Shown: positions 1 through 10,859, counted from the first letter of the stretch. The stretch: DNA of 64,000 nt from Sesamum alatum (GCA_034509735.1 JACGWO010000006.1:2743001-2807000); one strand, 5' to 3'. Program-made: numbers and translations. The notes: generated by a model not told the origin, from the letters alone.

Positions 1-49
1 TTGTGTAACTGAAATCCTTAGGTCGCTGGTTCGAATCCGGCAGGTCGGA
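1..49 (+). tRNA. tRNA-Tyr (GTA), 3' part, cut by window start
   Basis: The T arm GCTGG-TTCGAAT-CCGGC pairs fully (one G-T pair) and is followed by AGGTCGG plus discriminator A at 49. The 3' acceptor strand AGGTCGG would pair with a 5' CCGACCT, as in plant nuclear tRNA-Tyr. The first bases (about 1-12) do not fit an anticodon stem but fit the end of the short intron that plant tRNA-Tyr genes carry next to the anticodon; the 3' exon then starts near 13 with ATCCTTAGG. The 5' half and the anticodon lie outside the window, so the identity rests on the 3' half and the intron-like start. Confidence 0.82.
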
Positions 50-65
50 TTTTTTTATTTTTTTT
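50..65 (+). terminator. Pol III oligo-T terminator of the tRNA
   Basis: A run of T residues broken by one A starts directly after the discriminator base, as expected for RNA polymerase III termination. Confidence 0.75.
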
Positions 66-149
66 CAATTTTTGTATTTTCTGCTTTCTGAAGCCCCCAC
101 GCTACTTGGTCTTTACTTACAACACCCTTAATATCTTATTATTATTTTA

Positions 150-613
150 GAGTGGATTACAATAATCTCTCTTCAGGTTTGACATAATTATAAATATCCT
201 CTCATTGTTTTAAAAATTACAAATATACTCTTGTTATTTCAAAAATTACAAATATCCTCTCGTTATTTCAAAAATTACAAATATCCTCTCGTTATTTCGA
301 AAATTACAAATATCCTTTCGCTGTTTTAAAAATTACAAATATCCTCTTGTTGTTTCAAAAATTACAAATGTCCTTTTATTGTTTCAAAAATTACAAATAT
401 CCTTCTGAGATATCTCTCCCTGTGCACTTTTATCTAAAAATAACTAGAAAATTTACAAATAATTCAGTTTGCATAAGGGCATTTTGGTCAGTTCACCCGT
501 AAAAATGGATAGAAATGAGTTATTTGTTAGACAATTACAAACTTCAGAAATATTTATAATTTTAAAACAACGAGGGAGTATCCGTAATTATACAAGGTCA
601 TTGTAATCCACCC
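150..613. mobile_element. MULE-type MITE with 9-bp TSD
   Basis: The ends are inverted repeats (GAGTGGATTACAAT at the left, ATTGTAATCCACCC at the right), and the similarity continues inward for about 60 bp. A perfect 9-bp direct repeat ATTATTTTA flanks it at 141-149 and 614-622. Nine-base duplications are typical of Mutator-like elements. It has no coding capacity. The left half contains about seven copies of a unit near 29 bp (205-400) built on 'aaaattacaaatatcctctcg'-type sequence. Confidence 0.8.
205..405. repeat. about 29-bp tandem repeat inside the MITE
   Basis: Roughly seven consecutive copies of a 28-30 base unit with core ATTACAAATATCCTCTCG vary by point changes. They look like a local amplification of the subterminal part of the element. 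Confidence 0.8.
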
Positions 614-882
614 ATTATTTTACTATCTTCTTTCCCAAATTTGGAGTATTCATATTCTTCTTTTCATATCTCATTTCTCCCCTTTCCAAAATTTTGGAAT
701 ACAAAAAGGAGAATATATATATATAATATGTGCATTGTCAACTTGATAATTAGGAATGTTTCTTTTACTCTCGAAGTTTATCGGTTGAAATTTACTATAT
801 TTTTTAAATCACTTTATATGATTATTTCGCAAATAGTGCTCGAGTTTATTTTCTCACTTCTCCAACTTGTACTTAATATTTA

Positions 883-1212
883 GGAAAAAATGCAATTTAC
901 CTCTCTATAAAAAATAAAACAGCATTTTATTTTCTTATGTTATTAGAATTAGAGCAAAATACCCCCCAAAACTCAGCGGTGCTTTACACGCGCGTCTACT
1001 ACATTTGGACATATTTTTTACCAATAAATATTATTTATATATATATATTTTAATATATATATATATATGTGTATTATTTTTACCAATAAACTGAGGGAGG
1101 TTTTTTTTTTGCTTCATTTTTAAGAACGTAGAGGGGGTAAAATGTTGCTTCTTTTATTACAGGGGGGTAAATTATTCTTTTTGATTAACACGGGGTACAT
1201 TGCATTTAAACC
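883..1212. mobile_element. MULE-type MITE, diverged
   Basis: Terminal inverted repeats GGAAAAAATGCAATTTACC and GTACATTGCATTTAAACC match the ends of the elements at 23281 and 51409. The flanks TAATATTTA and TAATATTCT agree at 7 of 9 positions. An AT microsatellite lies in the middle near 1038-1066. No ORF is believable. Confidence 0.65.
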
Positions 1213-1512
1213 TAATATTCTGCTAATAATTTGTGGCACACCCTTTGTGTGTGCAACCTATAATACTATAAACTTTTTTAAAATAAAATATTTATAAAAC
1301 CTTTATTATTTAGTAAAGCATATGCAAAATAATAAGTTAATATTAAATTTATAAAAAAAAATATCAATAAATAAAATAAATAAAAATTAAGAAAAAAGAA
1401 ATAATTATTAAAAGATAATGAGAGAATATGAAGCTAGATGAGAAAATAGAAAAAATAAATTACATATAAAAGATAGACCAAAAAAAGGGAGGTGCTCTCC
1501 GTTACTATATAA
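1213..1512. other. AT-rich spacer, no gene seen
   Basis: No coding or RNA signal is seen. A short hairpin (gcacac...gtgtgc near 1237-1255) resembles the kind found near Helitron 3' ends, but no complete element can be drawn from it. Confidence 0.5.
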
Positions 1513-2404
1513 CTAGTCGGAAACGCACACTCTATGTGTGTCTAAATACAATAATATTTTTATTACATTAATATTTATGATCAAAATAGAATTGAGTAAA
1601 ATAAAATAGAAAGAATAAATGAATAAAAGGAAATTCATATATAAAGAAAAACATAAAAGTGTGGGATAGTAAGTAGATACTTCAACATGAAAAGTAGAAA
1701 ACAAAATAAATAAATAAATTTTAAAATAAAAATAAATCAACAAATCAAAAATTGAGAGATATCAAATTGGTGATCTCTCATGCACCTCATGTGCAACTGT
1801 GCCTCGGCACCTCGACAATTCGCTCATCCTTCCCCGTTGGAAGGTTCCTCAACAAGGTGGTACTTCGCCCACTGAACGGTCTCAACGCTTTGATCGTCTC
1901 CTGACTTGTGGTATTTCCGCACACATGGTTGCTAACGGCACAAACGTGGCTCTTGCAGTACACCCAACACATCGGCATGTCCCCCTCTCGCATAGGGAAG
2001 CCAAGATGAATTCTGAAAATCTGATTTTTCCTTCTTCGTCCAAAAAAAATTTCAGACCGATTGACAGTTTGCCCAAACGTCTGCAATGTCTCGCACAACT
2101 GCCAACCCACAACAACCATCACAAAGTCGGACTGTAGCTACTCACTCACTGAAGCAGCCCCAACGCGCGCAAAAGGACGCCACCGATTCCTCATTCTGTG
2201 GCGGACATCCCCCAAAATCATTCCGTAAAATAAAATAGAAAATTCATATATAAAGAAAAACATAAAAGTGTGGGATAGTAAGTAGATACTTCAACATGAA
2301 AAGTAGAAAACAAAATAAATAAATAAATTTTAAAATAAAAATAAATCAACAAATCAAAAATTAAGAGATATCAAATTGGTGATCTCTCTTAATAATAGTA
2401 TAGA
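1513..2404 (-). mobile_element. Helitron, non-autonomous, minus strand
   Basis: Read on the minus strand it begins TCTATACTATTATTAAG directly after a host A (2405). It ends with a 5-bp-stem hairpin (cacac-tctat-gtgtg on the plus strand, 1527-1541) about ten bases before CTAG (1513-1516), followed by host T. A 5' TC start, a subterminal hairpin, a CTAG end and insertion between A and T are the structural marks of Helitrons. It codes for no Rep/helicase. Its body contains a duplicated block and a 460-bp segment of balanced base composition (1779-2240). Confidence 0.72.
1630..2387. repeat. about 150-bp direct repeat flanking a 460-bp insert
   Basis: The copies at about 1630-1778 and 2238-2387 differ at about one position (ttgag/ttaag). 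Further left both share a taaaataaaatag stretch, from which the second copy lacks about 20 bases. The insert between them is much less AT-rich than its surroundings. No TG...CA ends or primer-binding site are present, so it does not look like a TRIM retroelement. Confidence 0.75.
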
Positions 2405-2540
2405 TAATATAAATACTAGACATCCTTACACGTTAGATTACCCACTTTGACTTGGAATTCAACAAATTTTTCCCGATAAAAGTAGCCATTAGCCACTCAT
2501 ATCCCATGTGAAATAATGATAGTAACAATAATAATAATAT

Positions 2541-2821
2541 GAGACAATTACATTTACACTCCCTAACCTATAGTCTATTTATAGAAATCATTCTTATTTT
2601 TTGAATAATTACACATACACCCACTAGAAATGTAAGTATCATTTACATAAACCGTCCATATTTTTTAGAAAATTACACTTACACCCTTCAAAAGTATCGA
2701 CATTATTACACAAACTATTTATATTTTTTTACTATCAAGAATGATTTCTGTAATTATGCAAAATACACGAATAATTTATATAAATAGATTATAGGTTAAA
2801 GGGTGTAAATATAATTATCTC
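2541..2821. mobile_element. MULE-type MITE with 9-bp TSD
   Basis: The ends are long inverted repeats: GAGACAATTACATTTACAC at the left and GTGTAAATATAATTATCTC at the right, continuing through the 'cctatagtctattta' part. A perfect 9-bp duplication TAATAATAT lies at 2532-2540 and 2822-2830. It is 281 bp long and non-coding. Confidence 0.8.
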
Positions 2822-3169
2822 TAATAATATACGTGCCATTGTCATTGGCATTGGCCATCATCGAATTCTAGACAACAAAAAATTGACACTCAACATCGTA
2901 ACATTATCTTAAATTTGTCGAATATTTTTAGTTCTTAGAATGAGAGAATGTTGAATAGTAAACACTCCCCGCCTCAATCTCATTCCAAATTCAACCAAAG
3001 ATAGGATGGATACTTTTGAAAGGTATCATTTTATCCAGATTAAATACATGAATACGACATGATACTTTCAAATATACTACTTAAGTACATGTCTAAATAA
3101 CATTATTCATGATGAGGATGTAATATAGAATACTAGTTAATGATAAAATATCCTCCTGGAGGGCCTAAA

Positions 3170-4140
3170 TAGCTGTTGGATCGAGCGACCTGATCTGGAG
3201 GACCCGATAAACAAAGACCATTGATTACTTGAAATTGTCAGACTGATGGTGATAAGTAGGTCAGAACAAGTGGACATTCCAAACCCTATAAATACTCTGT
3301 TCAGACAGTATTTAGGTCATGTCTGCAGCACCGTATTGCATTAGACCATATTATAGTAGACCCATACTATCTGTTATATAAGCCCTTGTAATATTATCTT
3401 ATAGTTTGTTTACTTTGCATTAGTTATATGGGTAATAGTCCGAATACGAAAACAACCGAACGTTTACTATCAACCATGTAATTCCGGATTGTGCCTACAA
3501 TAAATGTTCACCTACCAACAATAAATGTCACCTACCAAATTTCAGAACATTAATGATTATTGGTGGTGCAATTCTTTTCAAATTGAGGGGCAAATTAGAC
3601 TTCATACACACTCCTTACGAGGGCAATATAGGAAACGAAAGTTTGTCAGAAATGATGTGGTTCCCACAGACTAACAATATGGGACCTAAAAATTGAATTG
3701 CTATAGTAGAAAGAGTATGGCCTAGTAGCGGGCTTTGGCTATTGCAAGTAAACAGGTGTAATACCCCTATTAACGCGGATGTAGGGACTAATAGGGGCTG
3801 GTAAACAGTAAACACAGCCTTAAGGTACGACATTTATTGCAACCAGTTTGAAATACTTAGTAGATCGCATCCTTCTATCTCGATCTAGTCTCTGACTTAA
3901 GTATCGAAGGGTATTCGTTGGGAACCTCCCAGCAAACCTAATGATCTCTTCTTTTCTCAGGTCCCAAACATCTATATGGGGAACACGAAGGCGATCCGCG
4001 ACTTTCGACCTCGGATCAACTCATACTTAGTCAACATAATTCATATCGTATCATATTTTGAATTGTCTATATTTACCATATAATCCTATCCTGTCCGTAT
4101 CTGTACATGCATATTTCTATCCGAGAGACATCACTGGTAT
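3170..4140 (+). mobile_element. LTR relic of a Ty3/gypsy (Tat-like) element
   Basis: On the plus strand there is a promoter-like TATA region (ctataaatactctg, near 3290). Further on comes a segment (3890-3965) starting with CTGACTTAAGTATCGAAGGG and ending TTCTTTTCTCAGG. The same arrangement (ctgacttaagcatcggaggg ... ctcttctcagg) occurs in the LTRs at 6893 and 10860 read on their own sense strand. This marks an old, diverged LTR in the opposite orientation, split by an unrelated insertion at about 3490-3840. No internal domain follows it, so it may be a solo LTR. The ends are not certain. Confidence 0.45.
3490..3840 (-). mobile_element. small transposon copy related to 63620-64000
   Basis: The complement of this segment shares, in order, a ctgtgtttact motif, a 'tagcc...ggcctag' part, a GGGACC/GGACCCCAC segment, 'tttgcccctca' and a 'ggt.aggtg.catttatt' motif with the sequence at 63620-63960. 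Near its ends are inverted ACAATAAATGT/ACATTTATTG motifs. No target duplication could be fixed. It appears to have inserted into the LTR relic. Confidence 0.45.
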
Positions 4141-4742
4141 AATTTTTTTCTTACCATCAGACTCTTCACTGTTACCACACATTACGTATACGTAAAGTGT
4201 GGCGTCGAGTGTAGCCGGCAGTGCTGCTCATACTCAAAGATTAAATGGAGGGGCATCTGCAGATTCTTTCAAGCACCGCTGTTCTATGTAAAGCATAAAC
4301 AGCATTCAGACAATATCAATCTCTTATCTTCTCAGAATATAATTATCAGACAGAAATCTTAAAAAGAGTATAGACTTGTGCAGGATTCTCAAGATCAAGA
4401 ATCCTTATCCTAGTTAATTTTCCTGTTTTCAGTCTGACTTAACAGTACTAATGCATATAACCTTTTCATCATCATATAACTATTATGTCAATTCGTCGAT
4501 CATCTTCATACGCTAATGCATATGAGGAGGTGTATATCTGAACTCTTATAAGGATAGTTTAGTCAAAAAAAGATTTATTCGATCAACAATAATTTAGTAA
4601 TGAGTCAAATTGGGATATATATTGCAGATATTCCCACTTCAGCCATCTTGGAATAGAAAACTGCTGATTTTGTTAAACAGACAGTCTCACATACAAGAGA
4701 GCAAGCAGTGACCAAGATCATCTGTGATGCCTAAGACTAATT
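4141..4742. other. spacer upstream of metacaspase relic
   Basis: No complete gene is seen. It may hold decayed promoter or prodomain exons of the metacaspase, but no similarity is strong enough to claim one. Confidence 0.4.
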
Positions 4743-6649
4743 GTGACAGACACCGAGGAAATACTACGAGCGTGTCGTAACCAAGACAACGTTGATTCCA
4801 TGATGGGAAAAAATTCAAGCACGACGACAGATAAAGTCATCACTGAAGCCAAGGGGTTCTGCAGTAGCCGTAGAAAGAAAATGCCTGTGAATAATAGTCA
4901 GTATAGCAGATCTCAAAGCTCAGTTCTTTCAGCAGTTACCTCAAACCAACCAAGACGGGAGAAACGCGCGCTGTTTGTTGCGTCCAGTACAAGAATCAAA
5001 AGTTCGAGCTGAAAGGAACTAGACATGATTTGAACAACATGAGGAATTTGCTAGTCGAGCAATTCGGATTCCCAACTGATTCCATCCTCGTTCTTGCAGG
5101 TACTCCTCCTTCCTTCAACCATGTGAAACATTTAGATATTTCAGGATTATGTATAGAGGATATTCACCAACCTTCAAACTCATAGGACTCAAGAATTCAC
5201 ACACAAAAAGAAAAAATCTATATAAATGTGTTCTTAAGGTAAATTAAGGCACAATGACTGTATAGAAGTAAGAATTAAGATGGAGAGTTGTCGTGCTTAC
5301 ATCTAGATTCGATGTTTTTTTCATTAACTTGATCAAAAAGTGCAATGCAATTTGCAGAAAAAGAGCCATATCAGGCTCCAACAAGGAAGAATATACAAGA
5401 CGCCTTCCAGTGGCTGATGAGGGATATTCAATCCGGGGACTCGTTGGTATTCTACTTCTCAGGGCATGGCTTGCGACAACGTAGTGTCCATGGTGATGAG
5501 ATTGATGGGTTTGATGAAACAATATGCCCGGTTGATTTTGAAACTAATGGAATGATATCCGACAACTACATCAACAAAACAATTGTTAGTCCACAGATCC
5601 AGGGCGTCACGCTGCATGCTGTTATTGATTCTTGTCACAGTGGAACTGTTCTAGACTAGCCGTATGTGTATAACATAAACACGTAAATGGATTTTCCAAT
5701 TCTAATTTTCGTACCGTTCCCACACACAGACATACATGGGAGAAACTGACACTGCGTAAGTATAATCTACATGAAGCCTATTGCATCAATCTTAAAAGTC
5801 TCATCCTAAGCTTAAATTCAGTAGCTTAATGACTTATATGGTTTTTTCTTGGGATTATTCATCCGTGGAAAATGGGATGATATTCGAGCTCCATCTGGAG
5901 AATCTAAGGGTACAAGTGGTGGAAAGGCCATCTGCATTAGCGCTTGTGAAGATTATCAACATGCTGCAGACACATCAGTTAGTGATAATTTTATGTCAAT
6001 TTTCCCCTTTTCCCTCTGTTTCTAGGGATGGTTATACTAACACATGCTTTCATATTCATTTGATCATAAATAATGCAGAAGGATAGGTCAAATAAAACAC
6101 CTGTCTTATTAGCAGCTTCTCTTGCAGGCTTTCTCGATGAATAATAAGATGACGGGTGCCATGACAAGTACCTTAATAAGAGCAGTCGAACGAGCAGTTA
6201 TAAACAAGCAAAAATTAACTTACCGGGGGATACTCAAAGATATGCATAGGTCCCTCAAGCAAGTTGAGAAAGTAGGATGCTTTCATGCTGGATTTAAGAG
6301 GGTTTTCCATCGCAAGATCTTACAGGTTTTCTCCATATCCTCTGGAAAAATGTTCTATTAATGTATTTATAGAACATAATACTCGTTCTCCAACAATGAG
6401 TTTTCACATACTAAGACAACATGTGACTTCACAGCACCATCTCAAACTTGAAATACATCACAGTTGCTCATATCAAAACTTGGTCGTGTAATAGTCGTTA
6501 GTAATACTCCCAGAATATCTTGATCATTTTTATGTACACTTTATGAGGAGTATATTATGGAAATTCTGATAGAAATTTGAGAATATGTTCAGGATCCTCT
6601 GTTATCATCTTCTGAAGAGTTCGACACCAATACGGGGTTCAAGCTCTGA
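4743..6649 (+). pseudogene. type I metacaspase pseudogene
   Basis: Metacaspases are Arg/Lys-specific cysteine proteases of the caspase-like fold, linked to cell-death control. Recognisable exons are about 4743-5099, 5358-5682, a third ending near 5972, 6128-6325 and 6593-6649. The p20 part keeps both catalytic blocks: the His block SLVFYFSGHG and the Cys block AVIDSCHSGTVLD. Later pieces include GTSGGKAICISACEDYQ, MTGAMTSTLIRAVER and the usual C-terminus PLLSSSEEFD. Two lesions are visible: a one-base slip near 4981 between KRALFV and VQYKNQKFELKG, and a TAG at 5657-5659 where the family has Leu, between VLD and PYVYN. The acceptor of the third exon is also unclear. Position beside OM64/CAMTA/AOX favours kinship with Arabidopsis MC3. 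The Tat-like element lies 240 bp downstream. Confidence 0.85.
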
Positions 6650-6892
6650 TCATGCAGAGTGAGATGCCACTTCATACATTCTAAAAGCCACAACATCAGC
6701 AGAGCCAGCAGAAAGGTTTCCGAGTATGCAAAAAGCTCAAGGTTTTGCTACGGTATCGTATTCTTCAAACTTGTTTTCACCGTCCCAGAATTGTATTCTT
6801 GAAGTATTTGTTCATAAGTTTCAAAGCTTTTCAATCACATAATACTTAATGTCCCGTTACACAGACTATCTTGATAATTGGGCTTTATATAC

Positions 6893-7410
6893 TGATCCGA
6901 GTGGCGGGTAGCGATCCTTGGTGACGTTTGTGCTTGACGGATCTGGGTAGTCGGTAGCGATCTCTGGAGACGTCTAGAATTAGCGATCTCCACTTGACAC
7001 CTGGAAAGTAAGGGTACCTGAGAAGAGAGCAAACGTGAGCTTAGCCGGGATCGTCCCCGACGAAGACCCTCCGATGCTTAAGTCAGCTCAGACTCGAGAT
7101 GGCAAAAATGCGATCTAAGTAGAATGATAGGTCGAATGCTATCCAAGATGTCTTACCATTAATGTGGTGGAACAAGAGTATTTATAGAGCCAAGTGCGTG
7201 TACTTGCCTGGTCCATGTGGCGTCATCTCAAGGCTTCAGCTGTCAGGAGACCAAGGATCCTCTTGTTCGGGTTTCGGGTCGCGTATCCGGGTCGGGTTGC
7301 GGGTAGTGACCCGGCTGTGTTGTACGCGTGTCATCAGGCCCATATGCAATTTTAACCTCTTTTTAGGGTATTTATGTCTTTTCAGTATATATGGGGTACT
7401 ACCCCTATCA
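6893..7410 (-). repeat. 3' LTR of the Tat-like element
   Basis: It starts TGATCCGAG and ends CCTATCA on the plus strand. On the element's sense strand it holds a TATA box (ctctataaatactcttg, plus 7172-7188) and the ctgacttaagcatcggaggg leader motif. It lacks the 14-bp tctagatctcgggt-type insertion seen in the other LTR. Confidence 0.88.
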
Positions 7411-7428
7411 TTAGTCCCCCACTTCTTC
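7411..7428 (-). other. polypurine tract of the Tat-like element
   Basis: The minus strand reads GAAGAAGTGGGGGACTAA directly before the 3' LTR. It is a purine-rich run in the position used to prime plus-strand DNA synthesis. Confidence 0.7.
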
Positions 7429-7599
7429 TAGTGCAAGTTATTGCACTGGAAGAAGTTGAACAAGCATCATGTGATCAGTCGCGTCTTCGTGCTATTATGA
7501 CGATCTTCCCATTTCTGACAACTTGAGAAGTTATTTGCCCATTTTGCTAAAACCTTCTACCTTGACCTCTCCTGGTGGAGTTTAACTTCAAATCTTTCT

Positions 7600-8050
7600 G
7601 AGATAATAACGCTGCCTCATGGAAGGTACGCGACCTTGAAAATAATTTTTTTTCAGATAATAACGCGACCTCGCGGGAGGTACGCGACCTTGAACATAAA
7701 TCTTTTTCAGATAATAACCCGACCTCGCAGGAGGTACGCGACCTTGAACATAAATCTTTTTCAGATAATAACGCGACCTCGCGGGAGGTACGCGACCTTG
7801 AACATAAACATTATTCGGATAATAACGCGACCTCGTCGGAGGTTCGCGACCTTGAACATAAACATTTCAGATAATAACGCGACCTCGCGGGAGGTACGCG
7901 ATAATAACGCGACCTCGTCGGAGGTACGCGACCTGAACATAAATCTTTTTCGGATAATAACGCGACCTCACGGGAGGTACGCGACCTTGAAGATAAATCT
8001 TTCAGATAATAACGCGACCTCGCGGGAGGTACGCGACCTTGAACATAAAA
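7600..8050. repeat. tandem array A, unit about 54 bp
   Basis: About nine copies of a 52-54 bp unit; copy starts (gataataacgcg) lie at 7656, 7710, 7764, 7818 and 7870, with truncated units later. Each unit holds a hairpin ACCTC-GCGG-GAGGT followed by TACGCGACC. The array is more GC-rich than the rest of the region. It lies in the untranslated part between the pol relic and the 3' LTR. Confidence 0.88.
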
Positions 8051-8064
8051 TTTTCAAATCGTTT

Positions 8065-8430
8065 TGAGGTGATCTTTCACAGATCACTTGAGACAATCTT
8101 TTTCAGATCGTTTTGAGATTATCTTTTGAGGTGATCTTTCACAGATCACTTGAGACGATCTTTTTTAGATCGTTTGGAGGTGATCTTTCACAAATCACTT
8201 GAGATTATATATTCCAGATCATTTTGATGTGATCTTTCACATATAACTTGAGACGATCTTTTTCAAATCGTTTTGAGGTGATCTTTTTCAGATCATTTTG
8301 AGGTGATCTTTCACAGATCTTTTGAGGTGATCTTTCACAGATCACTTGAGACGATCTTTTTCATATCGTTTTGAGATGATCTTTCACAGGTCACTTGAGA
8401 CGATCTCTTTCAGATCGTTTTGATGATGTC
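8065..8430. repeat. tandem array B, unit about 49 bp
   Basis: Roughly seven units start at 8071, 8133, 8182, 8231, 8280 and further on. Each holds one or two small hairpins, GATCT-TTCAC-AGATC and GATCT-TTTTC-AGATC, joined by CACTTGAGAC. The array directly follows array A. Confidence 0.85.
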
Positions 8431-8579
8431 ACGTAACCTACAGGAGTAAACGACTGCGCACATGAAATTAAGTAGCCTGATTGTATTTAAATGATCTTTC
8501 ACAGATCCTTACACCTGAAAAACTTTCAAAGTTTGAGCTAATCACAAAAGGGATCTTTTTTAGATCCTGTTATTCTAGA

Positions 8580-9215
8580 TCTTTCACTGATCTTCTGGTC
8601 GCTTGTCACCCACAAGCGTCTTGAGACTTAGCACAAAAAGTGGTCTTTTTCAAACCATCTGCCTTCTAATCGAGCGTCTCAAAACTTAGCACCAAAGTGG
8701 TCTTTCACAGACCATCTATTTTATGGTCGCATGTCACCCAGAAACATCTTGAGACTGCACAAAAAGTGGTCTTTTTTAGACCATCTGCCTTCTGATCGCG
8801 TGTCTTCCGAAAGTGTCTCAAAACTTAGCACCAAAGTGGTCTTTCACAGACCATCTATTTTATGGTCGCATGTCACCCTGAAGCGTCTTGAGACTTGGCA
8901 CAAAAAGTGGTCTTTTTCAGACCATATGCCTTCTGATCGCGCGTCTTCTGAAGGCGTCTCAAAACTTAGCACCAAATTGGTCTTTCACAGACCATATATT
9001 TTATGGTCGCATGTCACCCAGAAACGTCTTGAGACTTAGCACCAAAAATGGTCTTTTTCAGACCATCTGCCTTCTGGTCGCGTATCTTCTGAAAGTGTCT
9101 CAAAACTTAGCACCAAAGTGGTCTTTCACAGACCATCTATTTTCTGGTCGAATGTCACCCAAAAGCGTCTTGGGACTTAGCACAAAAGTGGTCTTTCACA
9201 GACCATCTAGCTTCC
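8580..9215. repeat. tandem array C, 140-bp higher-order unit of two 70-bp halves
   Basis: Units repeat every 139-141 bp (8697, 8836, 8977, 9118). Each consists of two related 70-bp halves, one with GGTCT-TTCAC-AGACC and one with GGTCT-TTTTC-AGACC, separated by 'cgtcttgagacttagcac' sequence. The CTTGAGAC motif and TTCAC loop are shared with array B, so B and C are probably derived from one another. Confidence 0.85.
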
Positions 9216-9398
9216 TGATCGCATGCTACGCCTATGCGTAAAATTTCTTCCAAGTTATGGATGTTTCACGGTCATGGGAGGTTTTTCCTTCCAGATCTTA
9301 CAGCTTGTACGTTCTTTTGTAGATAACGCCTGCATTTTTCACGTCAAATTTCATTATAATAATAAATACCATTTTCGATTACGAAAGACGTCTTATCT

Positions 9399-10810
9399 CT
9401 ATCTTATTTTGCCATCAAAGTCTGGTGGTATCCTTGGTATGCATCCATCCTGCTGAACAACGTGCACGCTACGGTAGTCTACCAACAAGTTACTTCGAGG
9501 TCGCGGGTAGAGCACACTTTGTTTAAGTCCGTGAAGTCCATGCACATTCGCCACTTTCCTGATACCTTTATCACAATCACCACGTTTGATAATCACTGGG
9601 TGTATTGCACCTGTCACATACCGGCCTTCTAGCAATTTGTTCACCTCCACCTCGATGATCTTGTTCCGCTTGACCCCAAACGTCCTCTTCTGTTTGACTG
9701 GTCGAACTTGTGTTCTCCTTGAGAAGCTCGATCACCATCGTCTCCAAGCTTGAGGTCATACACGACCCAATTCTGGTCGTCTTACTTGCTTCTCCTTGCA
9801 CCAGTTGAATCGTCTTATGCTCTCCTGCTGGTTCTCTCCACTCGGGCTTAGACTTCTTTACGATGTCCATCTTCTTAATCGGGTGCACGGTCACTATGTT
9901 TCTTTTGGTCTTTATGTCATCACCTTCACCCTTTTTCTATAGGTTGTAACACTTCCTAGTCTCCCTCTGGTCATACCTCACCTCGCCTATTCCATGTCTT
10001 GTTGGGAGCTTCATCTTCAGGTGATAGGTGGATACTACTGCCATCGACGTTCTCCTCCTTGGCTCATAACCCGTGTCAACTAACACCTTGTGCACCAAAA
10101 AATTTGCAATGTCCATCTTGATCACCATTGGGTCGTTCTGCGACTCCATCTCTAATGACAAGTCGTTTCTGCTAGAAGTGATCTCATCTTCCTGCTCAAC
10201 CTTCAAACCATCTCTCTTTCAAAACAGTTGCTTCCGGCGTACCTCTTTCGCGACCTCACATGGTCTCCTCTAGTAGGTCCTGCAATTGTATGAACGACTC
10301 TTTTCATAGGAGCGTTATCACCTGCCTCGTCACTTTTTTCCTCTATGTTCTCTTTTGAGAAATCGTTCCCTAGTCCTTGACCTACTTCTCGATCTCTCCA
10401 TTCTCTCTTTCCTCTGCTCTTGCTCAGGGTCACGGGATTCCATTCTTTGAAGAATCCGTCTATCTCTTCCGCGATCTCGACCAGCATCGCGACCTCTGCT
10501 CGCCCCTCCACCATCTTTCATCGCGTTCATCTTTTCCTCGTCTGTGTATTTTTGTGCCATTTTCATCAATTGTTCTACGTCCTCAGGTGAGTCCCTTGCA
10601 AGTGATGATGTGAACGGTCCTTTCTTCAACCCATGTATAAGAATGCTTATCATCATGTTCAACTATGGCATTTCTAGTTGCGTTCCTAGCAGCTTCATCG
10701 ATCATCCTTTGCAATTCGTTTCTGGTGATCTGAAGAATTTGCTCTCCAGGTCGCGAAATAGGTTCGTTAAAGTCGTCTGGTGCTTGTTCGCCTCCTGATG
10801 GTCCTTCCAT
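9399..10810 (-). pseudogene. gag-protease-RT relic of the Tat-like element
   Basis: Gag pieces (10810-10330, minus) include GLKKGPFTSSLARDSPEDVE, followed by an Arg-rich linker and VVHTIAGPTRGD, which resembles the 'NTIAGGP' segment before the protease in gypsy elements. The protease part reads MVIKMDIANFLVHKVLVDTG with the D-T-G catalytic triplet, but the sequence after it is shortened. The RT part (9894-9399) has KTTRIGS, FGVKRNKIIEVEVNKLL and a garbled form of the segment leading to the catalytic domain. Frames shift repeatedly and the RT stops before its YXDD motif. It is not functional. Confidence 0.8.
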
Positions 10811-10840
10811 CTCGAATTTGAAGTGCTCTTCTCAGAGTTT

Positions 10841-10859
10841 TCCCACAGATGGCGCCAAC
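10841..10859 (-). other. primer-binding site of the Tat-like element
   Basis: Directly inside the 5' LTR the minus strand reads GTTGGCGCCATCTGTGGGA. TGGCGCC would pair with a tRNA 3' end GGCGCCA. The exact tRNA was not worked out. Confidence 0.7.

Noticed and set aside
1787..2137. Opposite-strand frames of 111 and 112 residues
   Set aside because: Both strands are open over the same bases inside a Helitron insert and neither protein is recognisable, so I record them only as a finding.
1630..2387. TRIM retroelement with 150-bp terminal repeats
   Set aside because: The repeats lack TG...CA ends, no primer-binding site or polypurine tract is present, and Helitron ends lie outside.
7636..8067. 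143-residue repeat protein frame
   Set aside because: A 54-bp unit divisible by three stays open by itself; it is array A of the retrotransposon.
7600..9215. CRISPR-like array
   Set aside because: Units are tandem and joined without unique spacers, and the DNA is plant nuclear.
8731..9241. Repeat-protein frames of 102 and 117 residues
   Set aside because: Open frames produced by array C; no coding signal and on the strand opposite to the element's genes.
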